A DNA stretch of 15,764 nucleotides from the NCBI GenBank assembly GCA_002418205.1, contig DIDP01000023.1, positions 1 through 15,764 on the forward strand. The letters run 5' to 3'. Each line of letters starts with the position of its first letter. Position 1 is the stretch's first letter. The translations under genes were made by a program, and so were the position numbers. The notes below the pieces were generated by a model. The model saw only the letters and a list, made by a program, of their open reading frames with translations. It did no database searches and was not told the origin of the DNA. This stretch comes from Anaerolineales bacterium UBA5797 (lineage in GTDB: Bacteria; Chloroflexota; Anaerolineae; Anaerolineales; Villigracilaceae). Positions 1 to 5,554 of this stretch are shown piece by piece.

Positions 1-130
1 CGATGATGCGCTGGATCAGGCGTGGGATGGCAAGGTCAATGAAGACTACCAATGTGAGCAGCGTAAGGGAAATGACGCTCCATTTCCAATAGGGCTTGAT
101 AAAGTGTATAAGTTTTCGAATATGGGTCAT
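1..130 (-). CDS. ABC transporter, membrane/ATP-binding subunit, N-terminal fragment
   Basis: Only the first 43 codons are present; the gene continues past the left edge. The start ATG is at 130 on the minus strand, and the next in-frame codon class upstream is a TGA stop with no other ATG between, so the start is well fixed. The peptide begins MTHIRKLIHFIKPYWKWSVI and then runs into a hydrophobic stretch ending in PRLIQRII. This basic-aromatic lead followed by the first transmembrane helix and an 'IPxLIQxII' turn is typical of the type-I exporter membrane domain of MsbA/LmrA-like half transporters. The gene starts 28 bases after the stop of the PabB-PabC gene on the same strand, so the two are probably co-transcribed. 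The Shine-Dalgarno is weak (GAAAGA about 13 bases upstream). Substrate cannot be told, and the ATPase domain is not visible, so the family call rests on the N-terminus only. Confidence 0.6.
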   Translation of the reverse strand, partial: MTHIRKLIHFIKPYWKWSVISLTLLTLVVFIDLAIPRLIQRII

Positions 131-158
131 GGATTTAATTGTCTTTCAGGCAAGTTTA

Positions 159-1985
159 TCAAAAGATAAGATTGATCGGTTGCATTTTCCTTACCGAATT
201 GACGAGAAAAAATTTTGTGCATTCTTTCAATTCTTCCACTCTGACGACTCTCTCCTCCACCTGACCTGTTTCCAGTAAATGGGCACGGAACGTGCCTGGG
301 AGTACTCCGCAGGAGACGGGCGGGGTATAGAGTTTGCCATCCATTTCAACGACGAGGTTGCCGATGGTGAATTCGGTCAATTCGTTTCCTTCGTTGTAAA
401 GCAGTACATCGTCGTAATCGGGGAAATCCATGCGGGCAGATTCGTACACTTCACGATGTGTGGTTTTGTGGAAGAGGAAAACGTTCCCCGAGTTGACGGG
501 TCCAGTTGCAGGAACGACCTTCAGTGAAGTTTGATCGTCCGATGGCTGAAAAGATTTTGCTTCGTGGCTCAAATTTCCGTTCTTATCGAGCAGCAATCTC
601 ACGCGTTGCGGGGAGGTGAATTGGGAGGAGATTTCATCGAGGTAGGTTTCGATGATTTGTTTTGGTTCGGTGTGGTCTCGATACGCCGCTGCGCGGCTAC
701 TCGACCACCGTTGTTCTTTTAAGATTCGATAATCAAAATACTCTGCTGAATCCAGTAAACGGGCGATATGTTTCTCGCGCAGGAAAAATCCTTCCTCGGG
801 AGTCCACAGCATGGTTTCAAGCAGGGAGAATTGTGGAGGTTCCTCCGTCAGCACGCGCGCTTTGAGCAGGGCTTCGGCATATTCGTCCGCGCTGGTCGAG
901 TCCCAGACGATGCCGCCGCCGACCCCGTATTCCGCGGTTTGGGTCTCACAGTCAATCAGCACAGTGCGGATAGCCACATTGAAGGATGCTTTACGACTTG
1001 GTGCAATGTGACCGATACTGCCTGTGTAGATCTTGCGCGGCGTGGTTTCGAGATCGGCGATGATTCTCATCGTGCTGACCTTCGGCGCGCCGGTGATGGA
1101 TGCACAGGGGAAGAGCGCGCTGATGATCTTCGTAAGCGACATATCCGTTTTTGCCTTCACGGTTGAGGTCATCTGCCAGAGGGTGGGATATTTTTCGGTC
1201 GTAAATAATTCGGGGACATGCACACTCCCGATCCTTGCGATGCGCCCCAGGTCGTTGCGGATCATGTCCACGATCATGACGTTTTCCGCGCGGTTCTTTT
1301 CGGAGTTTCGCAGCCATTCGGCTTGTTCTTTGTCCTCGAGGGTTGTGCGCCCGCGTTTGACCGTCCCTTTCATGGGGCGGCCAGTGATCGTATCTCCATC
1401 GAGTTGAAAGAAGAGTTCAGGCGAAGCAGATGCGATGACATAACGACCCGTGTCAATGTATGCGGCATGGTTGTTTTGAGTCTGGGCGAGGTGGAGGAAG
1501 AAATTCCAGGGATCGGTTTTGAATTCCGCCTGCAGGCGCATTGTGTAATTGACCTGATAGGTGCGTCCATGGGCGATGTGATCCTTGATCCGTTCGATGG
1601 CAGCGTTGTATGTTTCGCGGGGAACAGTGGGGGACCAGGATAAGGCTGGTTTGGGCGAGACAGGCTGGGGCAGGTCAATGAGGCGGGGCGCGGGGTAGAG
1701 TCCAAACCAGAGCAGAGGGAATCCCAAACCCCGCGCTTCGTCTTCGGACTTTGCTTCACTTGCCCTCCGCTCAGCGCGAACAATAAGCGACTCGTCAAAC
1801 GCGGGTGCGGCTTCGTAACTGAGAAATCCAGCCGCATGCCAGTGATTGGCGTTCACAAGATCTTCGATCTCGCGCAAAGCGGGAACGACATCCTCCGGCG
1901 TATGGCTTGTGATGATGCGATGTGGCTGGGTGAAATAAAGCCACTTGTGTTCAACCTTCAGTAGAGCTTCATTTGTTTTGATCAA
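159..1985 (-). CDS. pabB: Fused aminodeoxychorismate synthase component I / aminodeoxychorismate lyase (PabB-PabC)
   Basis: 608-aa bifunctional enzyme expected to turn chorismate plus ammonia into aminodeoxychorismate and then release pyruvate to give p-aminobenzoate for folate synthesis. Residues about 110-380 form the chorismate-binding domain: PMKGT near 204-208, MIRNDLGR near 241-248, SITGAPK near 296-302 and GVGGGIVWDS near 354-363. Lys206 in PMKGT is the hallmark of PabB; anthranilate synthases carry Ala there. Residues about 385-608 form a PLP class-IV fold: HKTTHR with candidate PLP lysine Lys507, NELTEFTIGN near 534-543 and CGVLPGTFR near 559-567. The start codon is TTG at 1985; no ATG or GTG lies between it and the upstream in-frame stop. 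No amidotransferase partner (PabA) gene is in view. Residues 427-438 are encoded by an imperfect palindrome that looks like an in-frame repeat insertion between the lobes of the lyase domain. The domain calls are strong; the exact start is less so. Confidence 0.93.
   Translation of the reverse strand: MIKTNEALLKVEHKWLYFTQPHRIITSHTPEDVVPALREIEDLVNANHWHAAGFLSYEAAPAFDESLIVRAERRASEAKSEDEARGLGFPLLWFGLYPAPRLIDLPQPVSPKPALSWSPTVPRETYNAAIERIKDHIAHGRTYQVNYTMRLQAEFKTDPWNFFLHLAQTQNNHAAYIDTGRYVIASASPELFFQLDGDTITGRPMKGTVKRGRTTLEDKEQAEWLRNSEKNRAENVMIVDMIRNDLGRIARIGSVHVPELFTTEKYPTLWQMTSTVKAKTDMSLTKIISALFPCASITGAPKVSTMRIIADLETTPRKIYTGSIGHIAPSRKASFNVAIRTVLIDCETQTAEYGVGGGIVWDSTSADEYAEALLKARVLTEEPPQFSLLETMLWTPEEGFFLREKHIARLLDSAEYFDYRILKEQRWSSSRAAAYRDHTEPKQIIETYLDEISSQFTSPQRVRLLLDKNGNLSHEAKSFQPSDDQTSLKVVPATGPVNSGNVFLFHKTTHREVYESARMDFPDYDDVLLYNEGNELTEFTIGNLVVEMDGKLYTPPVSCGVLPGTFRAHLLETGQVEERVVRVEELKECTKFFLVNSVRKMQPINLIF
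672..708. repeat. Imperfect palindrome inside the pabB-pabC coding sequence
   Basis: The left arm GTGGTCTCGATACGCCGC (672-689) pairs with the right arm GCGGCTACTCGACCAC (693-708), leaving two unpaired bases in the left arm and a short loop. Read on the minus strand it encodes residues 427-438 of the fusion protein (Trp-Ser-Ser-Ser-Arg-Ala-Ala-Ala-Tyr-Arg-Asp-His) without breaking the frame. The motif resembles short intergenic palindromes of the 'GGTCTCGATACG...CTACTCGACC' type known from GC-rich bacteria; that resemblance is from memory and was not searched. Confidence 0.6.
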
Positions 1986-2028
1986 ATTTTTCTCGATCAG
2001 GCTTGATGATAGAATTGAACCGGATACG

Positions 2029-2036
2029 AGTATAAA
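2029..2036. promoter_or_regulatory. Overlapping divergent -10-like boxes between pabB-pabC and the lipoprotein gene
   Basis: TATAAA (2031-2036, plus strand) lies 28 bases before the lipoprotein ATG. TATACT (2034 to 2029, minus strand) lies 43 bases before the pabB-pabC TTG. The two boxes share four bases, so the two promoters could not be used at the same moment on one DNA molecule. I find no good -35 box for either, so this is a tentative call. Confidence 0.3.
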
Positions 2037-2064
2037 TCATTTACCATTCACACAGGAGAACTTT

Positions 2065-2502
2065 ATGAAGCAGCATCGAATGCGGTTATTTGTAGCGGTT
2101 CTTGTTTTGGGGTCAATATCCTGCCAGGCCCTCTCAGGCGTACGAGATGTACCGCAGGGGAACGAGAACTCAAGCCCTGAGGTTACTGAACCGTCCAGTT
2201 CCCTGGATGACTCGAACGCCAGCAGCCCCTACCCGGTGACCGAGGACGCGCGGGAGATCACGGATTTTGGCGATGGGAGCATCCTGTATTACACCAACAT
2301 GTCGCTTGAAGAAGTGATGGACTTTTACCGTGACGCCTACACATCCAGGGGCTATACCGAACGTGAGTTGTTGACTGTTGTTTCGGATGGAGTGTTCAGC
2401 ATGGTGTTCGATGGCGATCCGAGCGGCAAGGCGGTGGTCATTCAAAGTGTGGACCTGGGCGATGGCAGTCGGACGGTGGCGATCCGGTTGGAAGCGCAAT
2501 AG
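2065..2502 (+). CDS. Small putative lipoprotein, function unknown
   Basis: 145-aa protein. I place the start at the ATG at 2065 because AGGAG (2054-2058) sits six bases upstream and because the protein then opens with a classical signal: MKQHRMR, a hydrophobic core FVAVLVLGSIS and then Cys20, the likely lipidation site. The lipobox (GSISC) lacks the usual Leu at -3, so lipidation is probable but not certain. Residues about 25-62 are Ser/Pro/Glu/Asn-rich and look disordered, a common linker after the lipid anchor. The folded part (about 65-145) contains SLEEVMDFYRDAYTSRGY followed by alternating strands (VFSMVFDGD, AVVIQSVDL, RTVAIRLEA). It looks like a small alpha-beta domain exposed on the outer face of the membrane. 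I do not recognise the family by name. The gene is followed at once by the VanZ-family gene on the same strand. Confidence 0.75.
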   Translation: MKQHRMRLFVAVLVLGSISCQALSGVRDVPQGNENSSPEVTEPSSSLDDSNASSPYPVTEDAREITDFGDGSILYYTNMSLEEVMDFYRDAYTSRGYTERELLTVVSDGVFSMVFDGDPSGKAVVIQSVDLGDGSRTVAIRLEAQ

Positions 2503-2530
2503 CAATCGATTGGCCCTGATGGATTCCGGT

Positions 2531-2911
2531 ATGAAGCGTAAACAGATATTCCATTGGATTCCCGCCCTGGTCATGATGGGGGTGATCTTTTGGTTTTCGT
2601 CCCAGCCGTCCTACAACCTTCCAAACTTCAATTGGGCAGACCGGCTCGTCAAAAAAGGCGGGCACATGGTCGGCTATGGAGTTTTGGGTCTGGCTTATTG
2701 GTACGGGTTCGGATGGAGACAGGAGAAACGCTGGCTGGCGTGGATGCTGGTCATCCTTTATGCGTTGTCGGATGAATACCATCAATCCTTTGTGCCGGGA
2801 CGCAATGCATCCATCTGGGATGTGCTGGTCTTCGACAACCTGGGCGGGTTGATCGCATTATGGCTGGCAGAATTCCGCCTGAAACGAAAACGACCAGGCG
2901 CAGACGCCTGA
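2531..2911 (+). CDS. VanZ-family membrane protein
   Basis: 126-aa integral membrane protein. Recognisable VanZ-family signature: a first helix (WIPALVMMGVIFWFSSQPS), then KKGGHMVGYGVLGLAYWYGF, a third hydrophobic segment (LAWMLVILYALSDEYHQSF), PGRNASIWDVLVFDNLGG, and a final helix ending in basic residues. The DE-YHQ-F-PGR-DV-N-GG pattern is the family core. VanZ of enterococci gives low-level teicoplanin resistance, but most bacterial members have no proven role, so I assign only the family. The start at 2531 gives MKRKQIFHW, a normal topogenic N-terminus; an in-frame ATG at 2519 is the alternative, and neither has a good Shine-Dalgarno. The gene begins 28 bases after the lipoprotein gene and probably shares its transcript. 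Its last codons contain the hairpin that serves scpA on the other strand. Confidence 0.85.
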   Translation: MKRKQIFHWIPALVMMGVIFWFSSQPSYNLPNFNWADRLVKKGGHMVGYGVLGLAYWYGFGWRQEKRWLAWMLVILYALSDEYHQSFVPGRNASIWDVLVFDNLGGLIALWLAEFRLKRKRPGADA

Positions 2912-2913
2912 TC
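2881..2913 (-). terminator. Probable rho-independent terminator of scpA, embedded in the VanZ gene 3' end
   Basis: On the minus strand GATCAGGCG pairs with CGCCTGGTC (nine pairs including one G-U) around the loop TCTG, followed by GTTTTCGTTTC. It lies about 40 bases beyond the scpA stop. The U-rich tail is on the minus side only, so it should stop scpA transcription rather than VanZ transcription. Confidence 0.65.
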
Positions 2914-2953
2914 GTTGCCGATGACGATTGTAAAATATGAAGCTGCTTCCGGA

Positions 2954-3724
2954 TCACTCGAACTCGACCTCGATCTCTTCGTCCTCCTGCCAATCCTCCA
3001 TGCGCTCGAACTCGATATCGCTGAAAAGACCGTCCTGATGTGCAGAGACGCGGTATCGTTTGACCAGTTCGAGCAAGGCCAGGAACGTCACCACGATCTC
3101 AAGACGGGAGGCTCCATTCTCGATCAAAGCGCTGAAGGTCGTGCGCTGCACATCCTTGATCACCTTTGAGATCAGGTCGATCTTCTCGCGGATCGTCACG
3201 CGCGGCGGCGCGATCACGGTGCCGAGCGGCTTCTTCGACTTCTCCTTTGCAAATGCCTCCTCCGCTGCGGCGATCAATTTTTCAAGCGTAATGTTCGAGA
3301 GATCAAGTTTGGGTTCGATCTTCGGCGGTGGTGCGATCCGCAGATAAGTCCTCAGGTTGGCGTCCTGTCTCTCGTTCAGCCATCCGCCGATCTCCTTGAA
3401 GCGTTTGTACAACTTCAATTGATCTACCAGCGTCTGTCCCACGTCCTCTTCACCGGGTTCGCGCACAGGCGGGCGCGGCAGGATCGCCTCCGACTTGATC
3501 TGCACCAGTTTCGCCGCGATCACCAGAAAGGCGGAGATCTCGTCCGGGTTGAGCTGTTCGAGATTGTTGATGTAAACCAGATATTGATCCGTCACCATCC
3601 CCAGCGATACGGTCGTGATATCCAGCTCGGCGTGTTCGATCAGGTTGAGGAGCAGGTCGAGCGGTCCCTCATAGACCGGCGTATGTACGGTGTAATTCAA
3701 CTGGCGTCCCAGCAGGTTTTCCAT
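2954..3724 (-). CDS. scpA: Segregation and condensation protein A (kleisin subunit of SMC-ScpAB)
   Basis: 256-aa kleisin that bridges the SMC head domains and binds ScpB in the chromosome condensation complex. The N-terminus carries the family signature VYEGPLDLLLNLIEHAELDI (about 16-35) followed by ITTVSLGMVTDQYL and LVIAAKLVQIKSEAILPRP (about 70-88). The C-terminal winged-helix region includes TTFSALIENGASRLEIVVTFLALLELVK written in pieces (TFSALI, EIVVTFLALLELVK) and ends in an acidic tail (EDEEIEVEFE). I place the start at the ATG at 3724, because the family signature begins 15 residues later and a TATAAT box lies nine bases upstream. An open frame extends further upstream but would encode the intergenic palindrome and antisense moaC, which I reject. 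scpB, its usual partner, is not downstream; a terminator hairpin and the convergent VanZ gene follow instead. Family call is strong. Confidence 0.93.
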   Translation of the reverse strand: MENLLGRQLNYTVHTPVYEGPLDLLLNLIEHAELDITTVSLGMVTDQYLVYINNLEQLNPDEISAFLVIAAKLVQIKSEAILPRPPVREPGEEDVGQTLVDQLKLYKRFKEIGGWLNERQDANLRTYLRIAPPPKIEPKLDLSNITLEKLIAAAEEAFAKEKSKKPLGTVIAPPRVTIREKIDLISKVIKDVQRTTFSALIENGASRLEIVVTFLALLELVKRYRVSAHQDGLFSDIEFERMEDWQEDEEIEVEFE

Positions 3725-3733
3725 AGGCTGTGA

Positions 3734-3762
3734 ATTATATCTGAGACCTGACAGGTTTTCAA
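3734..3762 (-). promoter_or_regulatory. scpA promoter, near-leaderless
   Basis: On the minus strand TTGAAA (3762-3757) and TATAAT (3739-3734) are separated by 17 bases: five of six and six of six matches to the sigma-70 consensus. The ATG at 3724 follows after nine bases, so a start 6-7 bases past the -10 box would leave a leader of only 2-3 bases. No Shine-Dalgarno fits. The -35 box lies in the centre of the inverted repeat. Confidence 0.7.
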
Positions 3763-3776
3763 AACCTGTCAGGTCT
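3744..3776. repeat. Perfect 16-bp inverted repeat between scpA and moaC
   Basis: The left arm AGACCTGACAGGTTTT (3744-3759) and right arm AAAACCTGTCAGGTCT (3761-3776) are exact reverse complements around one C (3760). Each arm contains a smaller dyad, ACCTG-A-CAGGT and ACCTG-T-CAGGT, so the element is a palindrome of palindromes. It lies between the outward-facing -10 boxes of scpA and moaC. It could be an operator, a cruciform, or a copy of a dispersed repeat. Confidence 0.85.
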
Positions 3777-3784
3777 ACTATAAT
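3756..3784 (+). promoter_or_regulatory. moaC promoter, leaderless
   Basis: A perfect TATAAT (3779-3784) is followed by six bases and then the moaC ATG (3791), so the transcript should begin at or within a base of the start codon. The -35 position 17 bases upstream reads TTTTCA (3756-3761), a four-of-six match contributed by the inverted repeat. There is no Shine-Dalgarno before moaC, as expected for a leaderless message. Confidence 0.6.
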
Positions 3785-3790
3785 CTTTTT

Positions 3791-4270
3791 ATGCCAAACA
3801 AGCTGACACATCTCGATGAACAGGGCCGCGCCAGAATGGTGGATGTCGGTCACAAGCCGGACACCGAGCGGATCGCGGTCGCGCGCGGTGAAGTCCATAT
3901 GAAAAAAGAGACGCTGGATCTGATCCGTGCCGGGCAGATCAAGAAGGGCGACGTGCTGACCATCGCGCAGATCGCCGGGATCACTGCCTCCAAGCGGACC
4001 TCAGACCTGATCCCGTTATGTCATCCTTTGCCCCTCACCAGGGTGGATGTGGACCTTGCGCTCGACGACTCGCTCCCCGGCGTGGTCATCACCGCCACGG
4101 CAAAAGTGACCGGTAAAACCGGCGTCGAAATGGAGGCATTGACCGCGGTCTCTGTTGCGGCGTTGACGGTCTATGACATGGCAAAAGCCGCCGAGAAGAC
4201 CATGCGGATTCAGAATATTCGCCTCCTCGAAAAGCACGGCGGGCAGAGCGGCGATGTGGTGAATGAGTAA
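3791..4270 (+). CDS. moaC: Cyclic pyranopterin monophosphate synthase MoaC
   Basis: 159-aa cytoplasmic enzyme that converts the MoaA product (3',8-cyclo-7,8-dihydro-GTP) into cyclic pyranopterin monophosphate, the first stable molybdenum-cofactor intermediate. The length is that of a complete single-domain MoaC. Family blocks are clear: ARMVDVGHKPDTERIAVARG at the N-terminus, SDLIPLCHPLPLTRVDV in the middle, then GKTGVEMEALTAVSVAALTV and YDMAKAAEKTM; the last block holds the Asp and Lys of the active site. The C-terminus HGGQSGDV is also usual. It is the first gene of moaC - cupin - moaD - moaE, with moaA absent from the window. The start codon has a TATAAT box six bases upstream and no ribosome-binding site, so it is probably translated from a leaderless mRNA. 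Confidence 0.97.
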   Translation: MPNKLTHLDEQGRARMVDVGHKPDTERIAVARGEVHMKKETLDLIRAGQIKKGDVLTIAQIAGITASKRTSDLIPLCHPLPLTRVDVDLALDDSLPGVVITATAKVTGKTGVEMEALTAVSVAALTVYDMAKAAEKTMRIQNIRLLEKHGGQSGDVVNE

Positions 4271-4290
4271 TTGGAATCAGGTGAGAAGAC

Positions 4291-4656
4291 ATGAGTTATC
4301 AATCCATTAATCTTCCGGAGAAGTTATCCAAATTCTCCGAGCATTGGTCTCCCAGGATCATCGCGCAGATGAACGACTACTATATAAAACTTGCCAAAGT
4401 GCAGGGAGAATTTGTGTGGCATGACCACCCTGAAACGGACGAGATGTTCCTGGTGCTCAACGGCAGTCTCGACATTCATTTTCGCGACGGCGTAGTGACA
4501 TTGAATGCAGGTGAAATGTACGTTGTTCCCAAAGGCGTGGAACACAAGCCGGTTGCCGAACGGGAATGTCAGATCATGCTGATCGAACCGGCAGGTACGG
4601 TTAATACAGGTGATGTCGTCGATGAAAAGACAGCGCCCAATAATATCTGGATTTAG
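4291..4656 (+). CDS. Single-domain cupin protein within the moa operon
   Basis: 121-aa small beta-barrel protein of the cupin superfamily. The first cupin motif is WHDHPETDEMFLVLNG: His44, His46 and Glu51 are the likely metal ligands. The second motif is GEMYVVPKGVEHKP, with His85 as the fourth ligand. The DHPETDE-F-VLNG form is common in bacterial cupins of the mannose-6-phosphate-isomerase-like type, but nothing fixes a substrate. It begins 20 bases after moaC (GGTGAG about 8 bases before the ATG) and ends six bases before moaD, so it is firmly inside the operon. A role near molybdenum-cofactor synthesis (metal or sulfur handling, or a molybdoenzyme substrate) is only suggested by position. 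Confidence 0.88.
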   Translation: MSYQSINLPEKLSKFSEHWSPRIIAQMNDYYIKLAKVQGEFVWHDHPETDEMFLVLNGSLDIHFRDGVVTLNAGEMYVVPKGVEHKPVAERECQIMLIEPAGTVNTGDVVDEKTAPNNIWI

Positions 4657-4662
4657 AGGATC

Positions 4663-4911
4663 ATGAACCGAATCAAATTATTGTTTTTTGCCACCCTGCG
4701 TGACCGCGCCGGGACAAAGTCCATGGAGTTGGATGTGCCGGAGGATATGACCGTGCAGGGTTTAAAGGAAAAACTCGCGCAGGAATACCCCAATCTCAGG
4801 GAGTCCATGAAAAGCGTGTTGATCACCATCGATCGTGAGTACGCCTTCGATGAGGCGGTCATTCCGCCGAACGCGGAAATGGCGATGTTCCCGCCGGTCA
4901 GTGGAGGATGA
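4663..4911 (+). CDS. moaD: Molybdopterin synthase small subunit MoaD
   Basis: 82-aa ubiquitin-fold sulfur carrier. Its C-terminal glycine becomes a thiocarboxylate and donates sulfur to cyclic pyranopterin monophosphate inside MoaE. The N-terminal strand KLLFFATLRDRAGTKSMELD and the C-terminal FPPVSGG are diagnostic; the chain ends exactly at the required Gly-Gly. The protein is of full length. AGAGGATC stands just before the start ATG. The stop TGA overlaps the first ATG of moaE (ATGA), implying translational coupling, which suits a 1:1 complex. Confidence 0.95.
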   Translation: MNRIKLLFFATLRDRAGTKSMELDVPEDMTVQGLKEKLAQEYPNLRESMKSVLITIDREYAFDEAVIPPNAEMAMFPPVSGG

Positions 4912-5411
4912 CATTCCACATGCAGCCTGCGAACCTTCCCACCATCTTCTCGATAACCGAAGAGGAAATTGACCTGAACGAACTGCTGGCGCAGATCACG
5001 CTTACATCCACAGGTGCGGCGGCGATCTTCACCGGCCTGGTGCGTGGAGAAACGCTTCGACAAGGCTCAGCGCAGACTTCAGGCGGCGATGCGCATGAGA
5101 CGGAGTATCTCGAATACGAAGCATATATCCCAATGGCGGAGGCGAAGATGAAACAGGTCGCGGACGAGATCCGCGCCAGGTGGCCTACGGTGGAGGGGAT
5201 CGCGGTTGTTCAACGCATCGGCAGGCTGTATCCCAAAACACCGACCGTCCTGATCGCCTGTACCGCGGCCCATCGCGATACCGGAGTTTTCGAGGCTGCG
5301 CGATATGGCATTGACCGCCTGAAGGAGATCGTGCCGATCTGGAAAAAGGAGGTCAGCCCGGATGGTCAGTTTTGGGTGGAGGGAGACTACACTCCGAAGG
5401 CGGGGGAGTAG
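4908..5411 (+). CDS. moaE: Molybdopterin synthase catalytic subunit MoaE, with an unusual loop insertion
   Basis: 167-aa large subunit of molybdopterin synthase; with MoaD it inserts the two dithiolene sulfurs into cyclic pyranopterin monophosphate. Family blocks: GAAAIFTGLVRGE, YLEYEAYIPMAEAKM, AVVQRIGRLYP, then AAHRDTGVFEAARYGIDRLK and EIVPIWKKE, which contains the active-site lysines. Compared with E. coli MoaE from memory, the segment between the VR and the YEAY/EHYP strand is about ten residues longer here (GETLRQGSAQTSGGDAHETE). The underlying DNA looks like a repeat fragment. The start at 4908 overlaps the moaD stop; GGAGG lies immediately before it, perhaps too close, so the ATG at 4920 (MQPANLP) is a fair alternative. 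It is the last recognisable moa gene before fabF. Confidence 0.94.
   Translation: MTFHMQPANLPTIFSITEEEIDLNELLAQITLTSTGAAAIFTGLVRGETLRQGSAQTSGGDAHETEYLEYEAYIPMAEAKMKQVADEIRARWPTVEGIAVVQRIGRLYPKTPTVLIACTAAHRDTGVFEAARYGIDRLKEIVPIWKKEVSPDGQFWVEGDYTPKAGE
5054..5075 (+). repeat. Repeat-like 22-base segment inside moaE
   Basis: The segment from GCTTCGACAAGG to CTCAGCGCAG resembles a short sequence of the 'CTTCGACA(A/G)GCTCAG' type that recurs between genes of many bacterial genomes (recollection, not searched). It codes for part of the extra loop of MoaE (about Leu-Arg-Gln-Gly-Ser-Ala-Gln). The sequence CTGAGCGAAGTCG near the murI stop (8870-8882) shares the same word type. Confidence 0.4.
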
Positions 5412-5459
5412 GGGAAGTTCCGGGCTGGGAGGATGTCTCTTTAACAGGAGCAGTTCCAG

Positions 5460-5481
5460 GCTTCGGTTGAAGCGGGTTTTC
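5460..5481 (+). terminator. Weak hairpin with T-run after moaE
   Basis: GCTTC (5460-5464) pairs with GAAGC (5469-5473) around GGTT, followed by GGGTTTTC. The stem has only five pairs, so it may be a weak terminator of the moa operon or nothing. The rest of the 143 bases between moaE and fabF holds no gene I trust. Confidence 0.25.
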
Positions 5482-5554
5482 ATCTTCCAGAGCGTGACTC
5501 ATATCAGGCTTTGGGGTTTTAGCAAGTCGAAGTCTAAGTGATTGCGAGGAGCGA

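Noticed and set aside
1945..2064. Upstream extension of the lipoprotein gene to an ATG at 1945
   Set aside because: It would bury the signal peptide 40 residues inside the protein; the ATG at 2065 has a good ribosome-binding site.
2378..2530. Upstream extension of the VanZ gene to an ATG at 2378
   Set aside because: It overlaps the lipoprotein gene in another frame and adds a Trp/Arg-rich segment of out-of-frame character.
3725..3898. Upstream extension of scpA to an ATG at 3898
   Set aside because: It would translate the intergenic palindrome and the antisense of moaC, and the family N-terminus begins just after the ATG at 3724.
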